Of a DNA stretch of 64,000 bases, positions 43,777-52,623 are shown piece by piece. The stretch lies in contig NZ_JAJISB010000030.1 in the NCBI RefSeq assembly GCF_021245735.1, positions 1 through 64,000 on the forward strand, given 5' to 3'. The position numbers were made by a program, and so were the translations under genes. The notes below the pieces were generated by a model. It did not search any database. It had not been told where the DNA came from and saw only the letters and a list, made by a program, of their open reading frames with translations. Each line of letters opens with the position of its first letter. Positions within the stretch are counted from its first letter, which is position 1. Source of the stretch: Brevibacillus daliensis (GTDB lineage: Bacteria > Bacillota > Bacilli > Brevibacillales > Brevibacillaceae).

Positions 43777-44525
43777 GACAGAGTAAGCTCATCCGTTATT
43801 ATGGAACAACAGAACGCATGACGGAAAAAGAAGCATATCGTTGTGAGAAGTATCTGAAGCGAAATCAAGAGCGAATCATCACAAAAGGAAGATTCCTCAT
43901 TGATGGTAAGGCACTTAATAAACCTTATAATCTCGATTGCTTCAACTGCCATTTGGTTCATCGTGAGACCTGTTGCGAAAACGGTCAACCTTATGCTGTC
44001 GAGGAATGGCAGATTCCCCTCATTGAGAAGGAGAGCGCGATCATTGCGGAAAAATACTTCAATGGCAGATTACGTGAGAAAACTCTTCAATCTGGTTGTT
44101 TTGAACAGACTGAACCCGGTGTAGTCCGCATGGAAAAGGGCTCTTGCATGTTCTATGGAGAGGTTGAAGGAAAGCGTTGCTGTTATCTTCATGCCAACGG
44201 AGTGAGGGAAGAAAAAGACGTATATTCCATTAAGCCTTTTAGCTGTCAGCTGTATCCGATTGATCTGATTGAGGTGGGCGATCACCTGTTGATCACTGCC
44301 TTGACGGAAGAGACTGCTTCATTCTCACGTTGGGGAAGTGATTACCTGGAGGCATTTTATTGTGCGAACCTGGACAGAAGAAAGCATGCTCACCACATTG
44401 ATGAAAAACATTTTGCGGTAGATGATTATCAAAGCGCATACTATTGGGGAAAAGAATTAATCATTCGTTCACTTGGACAAGATACTTACGACATACTACA
44501 TGAGACAGTGCAGGAGAACGGGTAA
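43773..44525 (+). CDS. Cysteine-cluster protein (DUF3109/YkgJ-like)
   Basis: A 250-residue cytoplasmic protein with cysteines grouped as CFNCHLVHRETCCENG (residues about 50-66), then SGCFEQ, SCMFYG, KRCCYLHANG and PFSCQLYPID. This recalls the DUF3109/YkgJ putative metal-chelating families, but the metal and role are unknown. Coupled to the small acidic gene upstream and followed after 12 bases by the thioesterase gene. Confidence 0.75.
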   Translation: MRQSKLIRYYGTTERMTEKEAYRCEKYLKRNQERIITKGRFLIDGKALNKPYNLDCFNCHLVHRETCCENGQPYAVEEWQIPLIEKESAIIAEKYFNGRLREKTLQSGCFEQTEPGVVRMEKGSCMFYGEVEGKRCCYLHANGVREEKDVYSIKPFSCQLYPIDLIEVGDHLLITALTEETASFSRWGSDYLEAFYCANLDRRKHAHHIDEKHFAVDDYQSAYYWGKELIIRSLGQDTYDILHETVQENG

Positions 44526-44537
44526 GGGGGAAATATA

Positions 44538-45053
44538 ATGGATTTACAACCCAAAACGGTTAAAGAATCCAAAACAGTAAAAGCTGTTTTGGTCCTACCC
44601 TCAGATACCAACCATCACGGTACCGTATTTGGTGGGACTGTAATGTCTTATATGGATGAGGTTAGTGCAATAGCTGCGATGAGACACTCTCGTTGCCATG
44701 TGGTTACAGCATCAGTAGATTCTGTAGATTTTATTGCACCCGCCAAGATGGGATATTCTATATGTATAGAGGCTTTTGTAACATCGACAGGGCGTACCTC
44801 CGTGGAAGTGTTTGTGAAGATCATCAGTGAAAATCTGTTAACGGGAGATAGACAGTTAACGGCTACATCTTTTGTTACATTCGTGGCATTAGATGAGAAC
44901 GGAAAACCAACTGAGGTTCCTCAAGTCATACCGGAGACTGAGGAAGAAATTTTCCTACATCAGACAGCGGAACAACGCAGAACCATGCGAAAAGAAAGAA
45001 GAAGAATGACACAGCAGTTTTATAATTCACTTGATATAAATAAAAATATATAG
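44538..45053 (+). CDS. Acyl-CoA thioesterase (YkhA-type hotdog)
   Basis: A 171-residue hotdog-fold thioesterase. NHHGTVFGGTVMSYMDEVSA contains the catalytic-helix Asp, and VDFIAPAKMG is typical of the YkhA/BACH group. It would hydrolyse medium- or long-chain acyl-CoA. GGGGG precedes the ATG. Last gene of the presumed operon. Confidence 0.9.
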   Translation: MDLQPKTVKESKTVKAVLVLPSDTNHHGTVFGGTVMSYMDEVSAIAAMRHSRCHVVTASVDSVDFIAPAKMGYSICIEAFVTSTGRTSVEVFVKIISENLLTGDRQLTATSFVTFVALDENGKPTEVPQVIPETEEEIFLHQTAEQRRTMRKERRRMTQQFYNSLDINKNI

Positions 45054-45061
45054 AAGGTAAG

Positions 45062-45090
45062 GACGATCTCTTTGGAGGTCGTCTTTTTCT
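45062..45090 (+). terminator. Terminator of the thioesterase gene
   Basis: GACGATCTC (45062-45070) pairs with GAGGTCGTC (45075-45083, one G-U), loop TTTG, then TTTTTCTTT. Confidence 0.85.
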
Positions 45091-45111
45091 TTAAAGGAAT
45101 ACTGTAGTGTT

Positions 45112-45367
45112 AGAAGAAGCACATTTTTTGACAGATAGGAATTAATAAAAATTCCTATCTGCATAAGTGCAACTAAGGCTTTTCCTGCGCCAGAGGCTTG
45201 GAAAAACCAAGTTTTCTAATCTACGAACTCGGTAAGGCCCTGCGAGGGGGCGAAGACTGTCCGCTACACAGTAAAGAGTGCGGAAAGTGCAAAAAACCAG
45301 CTAATGTTTGTCAAGCATTTATGCTAGGTAGGACCTTAAAGGTTCTGGACAAAAATGTGCTTCTTCT
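45112..45367. repeat. MITE-like element, copy 2 (family A)
   Basis: A 256-bp relative of the element at 12338-12650. The ends are inverted repeats (AGAAGAAGCACATTTTTTG and its complement with one A fewer). The inner blocks CTGTCCGCTACACAGTAAAG, AGTGCGGAAAGTGCAAAA and TGCTAGGTAGGACCTTAAA are nearly identical, while the rest differs. An 82-codon frame crosses it but has no ribosome site and reads through the inverted repeat, so I do not call a gene. Confidence 0.75.
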
Positions 45368-45396
45368 GCCAAGTGCTTCAGAAACTGTTTATAAAA

Positions 45397-45433
45397 AAGA
45401 TGAACCGGAATTATCTAAATTTCGGTTCATCTT
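45397..45433. terminator. Hairpin with A-run on its left side
   Basis: AAGATGAACCG pairs with CGGTTCATCTT. With the A-run to the left it could end transcripts coming from the minus strand. Confidence 0.45.
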
Positions 45434-45499
45434 ATTAAATAGTTGAACTAATTATAATTTGGCAAAACATCGGGGAGACTAACCAAAAGTTATTGTAAG

Positions 45500-45672
45500 A
45501 GGTGTATTAAGAGACAATTTATTTTGGCTATATTCCTTATCTCTTTTTTTACTATGTATCCCACTCAAGCAAATGCAATTACTATGCCTTGTAGTATGGT
45601 TTTGGAACCAGTTGATAAAAATATGAAAAATGCAAAAGGAACAGCGTTAATTTATGAAGTACAACTAAATCC
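45500..45672 (+). pseudogene. Remnant of a gene for a secreted protein
   Basis: The frame encodes a convincing signal peptide (KRCIKRQ, then FILAIFLISFF, ending TQANA) and about 30 mature residues up to GTALIYEVQLN. It then runs into sequence antisense to the neighbouring VOC gene. No good start codon with a ribosome site is found upstream. The simplest view is a 3'-truncated (and possibly 5'-damaged) gene joined to the remnant that follows. Confidence 0.5.
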
Positions 45673-45969
45673 AGGTTTGAAACCAAACGCTTCTCTTGGT
45701 TCATACCCTTTCTCCTTTAACCATTTTACTGAATTTTTTAATCCATCTAATGTCACTTGAAAAGCAATATGTCTTATTGATGGGTGATATTCTAATTCAA
45801 CTTTATCCGTTTCCCATAACCCTAACCAACTTTTATCGTTTTCAATCCATAAAAAAGCTAATTTATCATCAATACTGTGGTCAAACTCTAATCCTAAATT
45901 CTTATAGAAATCTATACTTTTTTTTAGATTGCTTACTGGCAAATGTGCTTCATATAGACCTTTAATCAT
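45652..45969 (-). pseudogene. VOC-family (glyoxalase-like) protein, C-terminus lost
   Basis: The product has 105 residues. The N-terminal VOC motif is good (HLPVSNLKKSIDFYKNLGLEF), and HIAFQV carries a metal-ligand-type His. The second half ends abruptly after PREAFGFKP with GFSCTS. Proteins of this type normally go on to an FNDPDGNSLE-type end with the last metal ligand. The break coincides with the remnant on the other strand, so a rearrangement removed the end. Start chosen at the Met ten bases after AAGAAAGG. Confidence 0.65.
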
Positions 45970-46170
45970 ATTTTTCATACCTTTCTTAAAATTTGATAAT
46001 ATGTAGTTATCATACCATTTAAACTTAATAAATTGTATTTGATTGAAATAACTGCCCTTTTCTAACTAACCAAATATCTAAATGTTAATAATTTTATTAT
46101 ACATAGCGAGATTAAAATAATCGAACTTTTAAAATTTATCAAGACCCAAATTTAAAAAAGATAGATAAAT

Positions 46171-46218
46171 AAAAGGACATAACATATTAGTCATATAAAA
46201 TATGTTATGTCCTTTTTT
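46171..46218. terminator. Bidirectional terminator
   Basis: AAAAGGACATAACATATT (46171-46188) pairs with AATATGTTATGTCCTTTT (46199-46216), 18 perfect pairs, with A- and T-runs. It serves the grpB-like gene. The rest of the 45970-46256 gap is AT-rich without other features. Confidence 0.8.
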
Positions 46219-46256
46219 CTTCAATTTACTTTCCTGTTAACTTAATAAAAAACCTA

Positions 46257-46763
46257 TTAAATTTTTTCTAAAATTGTTCGAATGAAAGTAGTTTTCTCTT
46301 CTGTATATTTATGTTTATTATTTTTATTTAACTTTGCTAAATTAAGTTTGAGCTGTTCATATTCAATTCTTGCTTCATCATTATCTCTCAAGTAATCTCT
46401 GAACTTTAGCTGTTCAAGTAAATATTTATTTCCACATTGATACATGTGGATTTGATAGATTCTTGGTTCACCCTTACTAAAATAGTGTCTATCAGGCAAA
46501 ATATTTGTTCCTCTATACGAATATCCCAACTCCTCTAAAGGTGAGGAAGTATTCGCACCATCTTTAAAATCTTTGATTTCTATGGCTATGTCAATAATTG
46601 GTTTTGCACTTAAATGTTTTACTGATGTACTTCCTATGTGGTGAATATTCATTATATATTCACCTATTTTATCTTGTATTTTTTCTTTCTCTGAAAAAAA
46701 TTTTTTATTCCATTCCTCTGTCCAAGGAACTAAGAATACTTCTCCTTTTGGCAAGCCTAACAT
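46257..46763 (-). CDS. GrpB family protein (UPF0157)
   Basis: A 168-residue protein of the nucleotidyltransferase-like GrpB group. HHIGSTSVKHLSAKPIIDIAIEI is the family signature (GSTS and the acidic pair), and FRDYLRDNDEARIEYEQLK is the usual C-terminal part. The reaction is unknown. AAAAGGGGG precedes the ATG. The gene is more AT-rich than its neighbours, as is the whole 45-50 kb stretch. Confidence 0.88.
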   Translation of the reverse strand: MLGLPKGEVFLVPWTEEWNKKFFSEKEKIQDKIGEYIMNIHHIGSTSVKHLSAKPIIDIAIEIKDFKDGANTSSPLEELGYSYRGTNILPDRHYFSKGEPRIYQIHMYQCGNKYLLEQLKFRDYLRDNDEARIEYEQLKLNLAKLNKNNKHKYTEEKTTFIRTILEKI

Positions 46764-46851
46764 CTTATTCCCCCTTTTAACGTTAATACCGTTTTTTTAA
46801 CCATTGGAATATTATACCACACTGAAAGACTCTTTTAATACTCTGCCCTGT

Positions 46852-46901
46852 TAGTTGAAGAAGAAATTGAGAACGTTGTTCTCCCCCTTCTTCTTCAACT
46901 A
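46852..46901. repeat. Large hairpin with 14-bp inverted repeat
   Basis: TAGTTGAAGAAGAA (46852-46865) pairs with TTCTTCTTCAACTA (46888-46901), and GAGAAC/GTTCTC forms an inner hairpin. The next bases, ACCAGCTAATAGTTTGTCAA, recall a block of the family A element at 45296. This may be a deleted relative of that family. Confidence 0.6.
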
Positions 46902-47031
46902 AACCAGCTAATAGTTTGTCAAACATTTCGATAAATAATGAAATTCTAGCGTGTTATACTGAAAGCAGGACATGACAAATAAGCTTCCTATGATCTCATG
47001 GAAGTTACTTGAATACATGTAAATCTTTGTT

Positions 47032-48267
47032 TTATGCAACATCTTGGAAGACGGTTTTGTTTTTCAAAAGAGCGTAAATCCAATGTAAAAGCTTATTAGC
47101 ACAGGCAATAATAGATACTCGATATGGTTTTCCTTCTTCACGTTTCTTATCATAAAAGGCTCGTAATTTCTTATTCCGAGGAATGAGTTCTTTTGTTGTT
47201 CGGCTTTTACGTGAATCTCGGATGGCACAACGGACAGCTGTAAATAAGGCGTGTCTTAACCTGCTAGAACCTCTTTTCGTAATGCGATTTTTGGTACCTT
47301 TAAAGGTGCCAGATTCAAATACGCTAGGATCAATTCCCGCAAAGGCAACCAACTTTTTTGGGTGATTAAACCGATCTATTTCTCCAATTTCAGAAATTAT
47401 CGTTGCCGCGATTTTTTCACCGATACCAGGAATGGATTGGATAATCTTATATTCTTCTATATTTTTTGCTAAAGCATCTATCTCTTCTTCAAGGTTGGAT
47501 AGATGCTTTTTGTATTCCAGAAGAATCCCAATAAGCATCTTTAAACTAATCAAAAGACTTTGGTATAAAGTCTGTTGAAAGGGGTTTCTACTTGCGGCGC
47601 TGATTAGTTTACTTGCTTGATTACTTGCCCATTTCTGCGAACGACTGTTACACAGTTCCTTAATCTTTTTGGATACTGTCTCTTCACTAGCCATTAGGAT
47701 TTCTTCTGAAGTAGGAAAGGTCAATATAGTAAGCAATGAAACATCTGAATATAAGTCTCCAAACACACCTACATACTCTGGAAACACTTGATCCAACACA
47801 GATTGAAATTGTAGTTTTGTTTGTACATACATACCAGTTAAATTCTCGTGCTGTCTCGTAAGATTACGCAAGTTTAATAGTTGAATGCCACGTTTTTTAT
47901 AAGACTCTAAATCCTCTTTGTAATACATCTCGCAGAGATGTTGGGCATCGATGATATCTGTCTTCACTTTGCGTAAGCTGGTACTCTTTGCTCGATAAGA
48001 AATAAGTGGATTTATTATTATTAATAGGTATCCACGCTTTTCAAAAAACTGTACAACTGGCATATGATAATGTCCTGTTGACTCCATGACGATTGGTGGT
48101 TTAATACCTGATACATCTTCTACTTCTTTCAGAAATGTATGAAGTACATGTAAACCTTCTAGTGTATGTGCTACTTTAAAACTCTTTTTGAATGGTTTCT
48201 TTTTCTCCAAGAATGCTTGAACCTGACTTTCTCCTTTTGCGACATCCAGACCAACGACTGGATTCAT
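47032..48267 (-). mobile_element. IS110-family insertion sequence, transposase gene
   Basis: A 411-residue DEDD transposase. The N-terminal RuvC-like domain has GLDVAKGE (Asp8), VMESTGHYH (Glu) and KTDIIDAQHL (Asp pair). A coiled coil lies in the middle. The C-terminal domain has QSIPGIGEKIAATIISEIGE and KNRITKRGSSRLRHALF with the conserved serine. It is full length and looks intact. AAGGAGGAG lies eight bases before the ATG. IS110 elements lack terminal inverted repeats, so the exact ends cannot be read from one copy. The element must extend into the non-coding DNA on the start side. Confidence 0.92.
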
Positions 48268-48480
48268 GTGTATCTCCTCCTTATTAATTAATTCACTGGT
48301 AACCCCTATGGCTGCTTATAGTGTCATAGCTTCGCTTGTTATACGAGATCTAAGTCCCAACCAGCTTCAATCATGTTTCTATAAGTAGGGGGCGAACGGT
48401 TTAGCTGACGGGATTATATTCCCACGGGCAGGGACGTTCTACCCCAGCTACCTTTAGTATTCTAGAACCTAAACAAAAAG
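48268..48480 (-). ncRNA. Candidate bridge RNA region of the IS110 element
   Basis: The roughly 210 bases ahead of the transposase start have no ORF, are richer in structure and G+C than the flanks, and contain several complementary pairs, for example TAGCTG/CAGCTA around a GGGATTATATTCCC hairpin (about 48409-48450). IS110-group elements are known to encode a bridge RNA with target- and donor-binding loops in the DNA upstream of the recombinase. The loop-to-DNA match cannot be shown without the element ends. Confidence 0.45.
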
Positions 48481-48708
48481 GTCAACCAATAACTAAAATG
48501 TCCTTTACAAAGTGGATATTTTAAACATGGTCAACCTTATAATACGAACGGAGCAGGTTTGTTCAATAAGAAATCACAAAAGGAATGAGCATTTACTGTA
48601 AAATAAGATTAGACGTAGTAATGTCTAATAAAAAAGTAACGCAAAAAATTGAGATGAAGCACATTAGTATTATTACACGACAAAAATAAAAATATATGGA
48701 GGTTAGTA

Positions 48709-48996
48709 ATGTTATTTATGATATTTGGGGTTATTGCAATAGTAGCAACTTTTATAAATCTTTATATGTATAAAGTAGGAAAGGATTATAAGCTTGCTAT
48801 GGCGATGGGATTATCATTTACAGCATTAACACTTTGTGCAGAATACAGTCTTGTATCGGTGTGGGTAGAAGTGGAAGATTGGGCAGCTTTAATGGATGTA
48901 GTACCTGGTATGGAAAGGGCATTATGGTTTTTGACAATTGTTTCTATCTTACTAAATATAGCACCTATACTTTTAGAACGAAAAGGTAAGAAATAA
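48709..48996 (+). CDS. Small membrane protein, three segments
   Basis: A 95-residue protein with hydrophobic segments near residues 2-20, 31-50 and 70-88, and a lysine-rich tail. TGGAGG lies seven bases before the ATG. No family recognised. It stands alone beside the IS110 element and is followed by a strong terminator. Confidence 0.7.
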   Translation: MLFMIFGVIAIVATFINLYMYKVGKDYKLAMAMGLSFTALTLCAEYSLVSVWVEVEDWAALMDVVPGMERALWFLTIVSILLNIAPILLERKGKK

Positions 48997-49082
48997 TGAC
49001 TAATTGTCACATCATTTATATAATATGCAATTATTGTGTAAGTCTTTATGTATAACTAACGGGGTGGCTTTAGTAAAAGAAG

Positions 49083-49126
49083 AAAGGGTTCTACATATTA
49101 GATATGACTAATATGTAGAACCCTTT
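49083..49126. terminator. Bidirectional terminator with a 19-bp stem
   Basis: AAAGGGTTCTACATATTAG (49083-49101) pairs perfectly with its complement at 49108-49126, loop ATATGA. The remaining 49127-49318 is AT-rich and holds the next gene's leader. Confidence 0.8.
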
Positions 49127-49318
49127 AATTTTCCTATCTTTTTTAAAATTAGGTCTTGATAATTTATAAAAGAACGATAATTTATATTAAAGATTGATAA
49201 AAACGTTCTGTAAAAAATGTTTCTTTTGTTCAGTAATCGGTCATTTAATTGAACACCAATGAAACCAATATAAACGTACATTATGCGAACATAATCAGAG
49301 GAGAGGAGTTTGTAGTTG

Positions 49319-50119
49319 ATGAGCGATTTGAGTAACGAAAAAATACCAAAGCAAGCGATGCAAGCATTAAAAACCGTAGAGGAGTTGCTTGGAAGTTCGA
49401 TAGTCGGGGTATTTCTATTTGGTTCTGCAGTAAATGGTGGTTTACGCATTAACAGTGATGTAGATGTCCTAGTGGTCGTGAATCATAGTTTACCTGAAGT
49501 AACTCGAAAAAAACTAACAGACAGACTAATGCTTATATCTGGAAAGATAGGAAATACAGATTCTGTGAGACCACTTGAAGTCACGGTTATAAACCATAGT
49601 GATGTTGTACCTTGGCGATATCCACCAAGAAATGAATATACCTATGGTGAGTGGCTCAGGAGTGAGTTTGAGAAAGGACAAATCCAGGAACCAACCTATG
49701 ACCCTGATTTGGCTATTGTTTTATCACAAGCGAGAAAGAATAGCATTTCTCTATTTGGTCCTGATGCTTCAGATATAATTGATCCCGTTCCGATGACAGA
49801 TATTCGAAGAGCGATTGAGGAGTCTTTGCCAGGGTTGATTGAGGGTATCAAAGGTGATGAGCGTAATGTAATTTTAACCCTGGCTCGAATGTGGCAGACA
49901 GTGTCTATCGGTGAAATTTCTCCAAAAGATGTGGCTGCAAAATGGGCTTTTCCTCGGTTGCCCAAAGAATATTCGACTTTACTCGACTTAGCCAGAAAAG
50001 CCTATCGAGGAGAATATGTTGATAAGTGGGAAGGACTGGATTCCGAGGTGACAGCACTCATTAATCATATGAAAAACTCTATAGAATCTTGTCTTAGCCA
50101 AACCCAGGAAAAGCGATAA
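49319..50119 (+). CDS. Aminoglycoside nucleotidyltransferase (AadA/ANT(9)-type)
   Basis: A 266-residue adenylyltransferase. The nucleotidyltransferase motif GSAVNGGLRINSDVDVLVVV is clear, with R/P-rich PLEVTVINHSDVVPWRYPPRNEYTYGEWLR and PEYSTLLDLARKAYRG-like helices as in spectinomycin/streptomycin adenylyltransferases. It would inactivate spectinomycin or streptomycin. The specificity cannot be told from sequence alone. It is next to an IS110 element and truncated genes, which suggests acquisition. ATG preferred over the TTG directly before it. Confidence 0.85.
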   Translation: MSDLSNEKIPKQAMQALKTVEELLGSSIVGVFLFGSAVNGGLRINSDVDVLVVVNHSLPEVTRKKLTDRLMLISGKIGNTDSVRPLEVTVINHSDVVPWRYPPRNEYTYGEWLRSEFEKGQIQEPTYDPDLAIVLSQARKNSISLFGPDASDIIDPVPMTDIRRAIEESLPGLIEGIKGDERNVILTLARMWQTVSIGEISPKDVAAKWAFPRLPKEYSTLLDLARKAYRGEYVDKWEGLDSEVTALINHMKNSIESCLSQTQEKR

Positions 50120-50365
50120 CAATACAATAGAAATTTTGTACACATTTTCTAGAACTATATATCATTAATGAGATATTGCAGAATCCTCAAACGGAAATAA
50201 GCTGAAGTAGGATCAAGACAATTCTTTACATCCTTGCACCCTCCAGTCATAAAGGAAAATAACTACAAAAAAGAGAATAAAAGTACCGTGTTACTATTAT
50301 CAGAACAGATTACTGCCAGAAAATAGTATTAGATAAAACTATTCGTGCATGAGCGGGAGGAAATA

Positions 50366-50824
50366 ATGGTGGAAAAGAGGAATGAAGTCTTGTTTAATCA
50401 GCTTCGTATGTATCGAGATTATTTGCTTGCGGTATCAGATGTCTCGGAAGAAGCTGCCAATGTAATTCCATCAGGATGTAACAACAATATTCGCTGGAAT
50501 CTGGGGCATGTTTATCTGGATCAGTACCTCTGGATTCAACATCTGACGAAGGAACCGATTGAACTTCCTGAAGGGTTCCGAGAGTGGTTTGATTATGGGA
50601 CGAGCCCGGCTAATTTCTCTGATGATACACCTGATCTTGCCACCCTTCGTGATTTATTGAAGATACAACCTAAGGCGATTTTAGAGGCGTATGGGAATCG
50701 ATTAGAAGAAGAGTTTGCTCCGACAGAAGCTGGCATGCATACGATATCACAGGTTCTAGTGAGGACTATTTTTCATGAAGGTCTTCATATGAATGCCATA
50801 CAATCAATATGCAAATTTTTATAG
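50366..50824 (+). CDS. DinB-family protein
   Basis: A 152-residue four-helix protein of the DinB/DUF664 superfamily. NLGHVYLDQYLWIQHL near residue 45 and a FHEGLHMNAIQSI motif near the C-terminus provide the three His typical of its metal site. It may be a thiol-dependent transferase or stress protein; its role is not known. GGGAGG lies just before the ATG. A terminator follows. Confidence 0.82.
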   Translation: MVEKRNEVLFNQLRMYRDYLLAVSDVSEEAANVIPSGCNNNIRWNLGHVYLDQYLWIQHLTKEPIELPEGFREWFDYGTSPANFSDDTPDLATLRDLLKIQPKAILEAYGNRLEEEFAPTEAGMHTISQVLVRTIFHEGLHMNAIQSICKFL

Positions 50825-50858
50825 TATTTTTACGGAGATTCTAGTAGTAACAACGAAC

Positions 50859-50937
50859 AAACCGGAATTTTAGAAGCACGATCTGATAAAGACCAGATTA
50901 GTGACTTACTTAACTCCGGTTTTTTTACGTTAACTAT
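50859..50937 (+). terminator. Terminator with inner hairpin
   Basis: AAACCGGA pairs with TCCGGTTT and encloses ATCTG/CAGAT, followed by seven T. It separates the DinB-like gene from the catabolic island. Confidence 0.75.
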
Positions 50938-50998
50938 GAAAAACCTAGCTTGTTCTGTTTTGATGTACATGAAAAACCTCCAAGTAGAGAAAGAGCCG

Positions 50999-51013
50999 TT
51001 TCATAATATGAAA
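50999..51013. promoter_or_regulatory. Palindrome TTTCA-N5-TGAAA, candidate IclR operator 1
   Basis: TTTCATAATATGAAA, eight bases upstream of the -35 box of the first catabolic operon. The same pattern occurs in the iclR-Rieske intergenic region at 58124. Position upstream of -35 suits an activator. Confidence 0.55.
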
Positions 51014-51021
51014 TAACTGAA

Positions 51022-51050
51022 TTGTCAGTCTATTGTTCAGGGGTTATAAC
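51022..51050 (+). promoter_or_regulatory. Promoter of the first catabolic operon
   Basis: TTGTCA (51022-51027), a 17-base spacer and TATAAC (51045-51050), 45 bases before the flavin reductase start. Confidence 0.65.
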
Positions 51051-51094
51051 TAAACTATTAGCAATTTTATCTGAAAGTGAAGGAGGAAAATCTG

Positions 51095-51580
51095 ATGGAT
51101 GACAAACAATTTCGGCGTACACTTGGTTCATTTGCTTCTGGAGTTACAATTGTAACGGGAGTTGATCAGGAAAAGAGAAAAGTTGGTTTAACTGTAAGTG
51201 CTTTCTCTTCGTTGTCACTTAATCCACCGCTTATTCTCGTATGTATAGACAAACGTAGTGATAGTTTGTCAGCTTTTGCAAAGGGACGTCCATTTGCGAT
51301 TAATATCTTGAGTGAAGAGCAGAGTGATACAGCTATGATATTTGCCAAAAAAGGCATTGATAAATTTGAAAACGTTACCATTTCAATCACTGAGCAGAAT
51401 GTTCCAGTTCTCAACCAGAATTTAGCGACATTGCATTGTGAAGTCCACAATGTTGTCGAAGGTGGAGATCACGACATTATTATTGGACTGGTAAAAGAAA
51501 GTGAAATTCATGAAAGAAAGCCGTTGTTATATTATAATGGCCAGCTAGGTAATTTGAAGGTCGAATCAACTGTTGGATAG
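51095..51580 (+). CDS. Flavin reductase (HpaC-like)
   Basis: A 161-residue split-barrel flavin reductase: FRRTLGSFASGVTIVTG at the start, LTVSAFSSLSLNPPLILVCI as the FMN-binding core and a HDIIIGLV strand near the end. Such proteins supply reduced flavin to a monooxygenase. The likely partner is the luciferase-like oxygenase at 61902 in the sister operon. AGGAGG fixes the ATG and excludes the GTG six codons earlier. First gene of the operon. Confidence 0.88.
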   Translation: MDDKQFRRTLGSFASGVTIVTGVDQEKRKVGLTVSAFSSLSLNPPLILVCIDKRSDSLSAFAKGRPFAINILSEEQSDTAMIFAKKGIDKFENVTISITEQNVPVLNQNLATLHCEVHNVVEGGDHDIIIGLVKESEIHERKPLLYYNGQLGNLKVESTVG

Positions 51581-51692
51581 CAGAAGAAATAGAAGAGAGT
51601 AGCAAAATAAATGTCTTTCATAAAACGTCTTGAGTATGTAGAAGTAGAGCTATAAGCAAGAATGTTTTCAAGAAAATAAGGGGGTTTTACTT

Positions 51693-52604
51693 ATGGGAGT
51701 AATGCGTTTAGGCAGAGCGGAATTACGTGTGATGGATTTGGAAAAATCGGCGGAGTATTACAAGAATATTATCGGATTGGATGAAACAGCACGTGATGGA
51801 GAACGCGTCTATTTGAAAGCATGGGATGAATACGATCACCACAGTGTTGTGTTAAAAAAAGCAGATTCACCAGGAATTGATCATCTAGCTTTTAAAGTGG
51901 AACGAAGCGATGACTTAGATAAATTTGAATCCAAAATTGAACAGTTCGGATTAACGTTAACGCGTGTTTCGAATCGAACACGAGCTGGGGAAGGGGAGGC
52001 TATTCGATTTCAGTTACCAACGGGTCATTTTGTAGAGCTTTATCATGAGATTGAATTCCTAGGTACAAAAACTGGCACATTAAATCCGCATCCGTGGCCA
52101 GATGGACTCCGAGGGATTGCACCACACCGTCTCGACCACGTGCTAATGACTGGTGATGATTTAACGAATACGACTCGATTTTTTGTCGATGTTCTTGATT
52201 TCCGTCAAAGTGAAAAGATCATGACAGTAGATGGAGAACAAATGGTTGGCAGCTTTATGTTTAAAACAAATACGGCACACGATATTGCCTTTATCAAAGG
52301 ACCAGATGCGAAATTACATCATTGTGCGTTCCATGTAGACAACTGGTATGACGTCTTAAAAGCAGCCGATATATTGACTAGACATGAAGTACCCATCGAA
52401 GTGACTCCTACTCGTCATGGTATCACACGTGGAGAAACCATCTATTTCTTCGATCCTTCAGGTAATCGAAATGAAGCTTTTGCAAGCGGTTATATCACGT
52501 ATCCAGATTTTCCAACCATTACATGGACAGAGGATAAAATCGGACAAGGAATTTTTTATCATCGTCGTGAGTTAATGGAGTCATTTGTAAAAGCACTAAC
52601 CTAG
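51693..52604 (+). CDS. Type I extradiol dioxygenase (catechol 2,3-dioxygenase-like)
   Basis: A 303-residue two-domain VOC enzyme that would open a catechol-type ring next to the hydroxyls using Fe(II) and O2. The metal triad of the C-terminal domain is His149 (HRLDHV), His210 (KLHHCAFHV) and Glu261 (GNRNEAF), and Tyr251 and His242 match the second-shell acid/base residues of the family. No ring-cleavage-product hydrolase or semialdehyde dehydrogenase of the usual meta pathway is nearby, so the substrate may be unusual. Preceded by AAGGGGG. Confidence 0.92.
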   Translation: MGVMRLGRAELRVMDLEKSAEYYKNIIGLDETARDGERVYLKAWDEYDHHSVVLKKADSPGIDHLAFKVERSDDLDKFESKIEQFGLTLTRVSNRTRAGEGEAIRFQLPTGHFVELYHEIEFLGTKTGTLNPHPWPDGLRGIAPHRLDHVLMTGDDLTNTTRFFVDVLDFRQSEKIMTVDGEQMVGSFMFKTNTAHDIAFIKGPDAKLHHCAFHVDNWYDVLKAADILTRHEVPIEVTPTRHGITRGETIYFFDPSGNRNEAFASGYITYPDFPTITWTEDKIGQGIFYHRRELMESFVKALT

Positions 52605-52623
52605 GATGAAGGGGGGAAGCTCT

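Noticed and set aside
45198-45446. 82-codon plus-strand frame with several cysteines
   Set aside because: It crosses the family A element and its inverted end, has no ribosome site, and the sister element at 12338 does not keep the frame.
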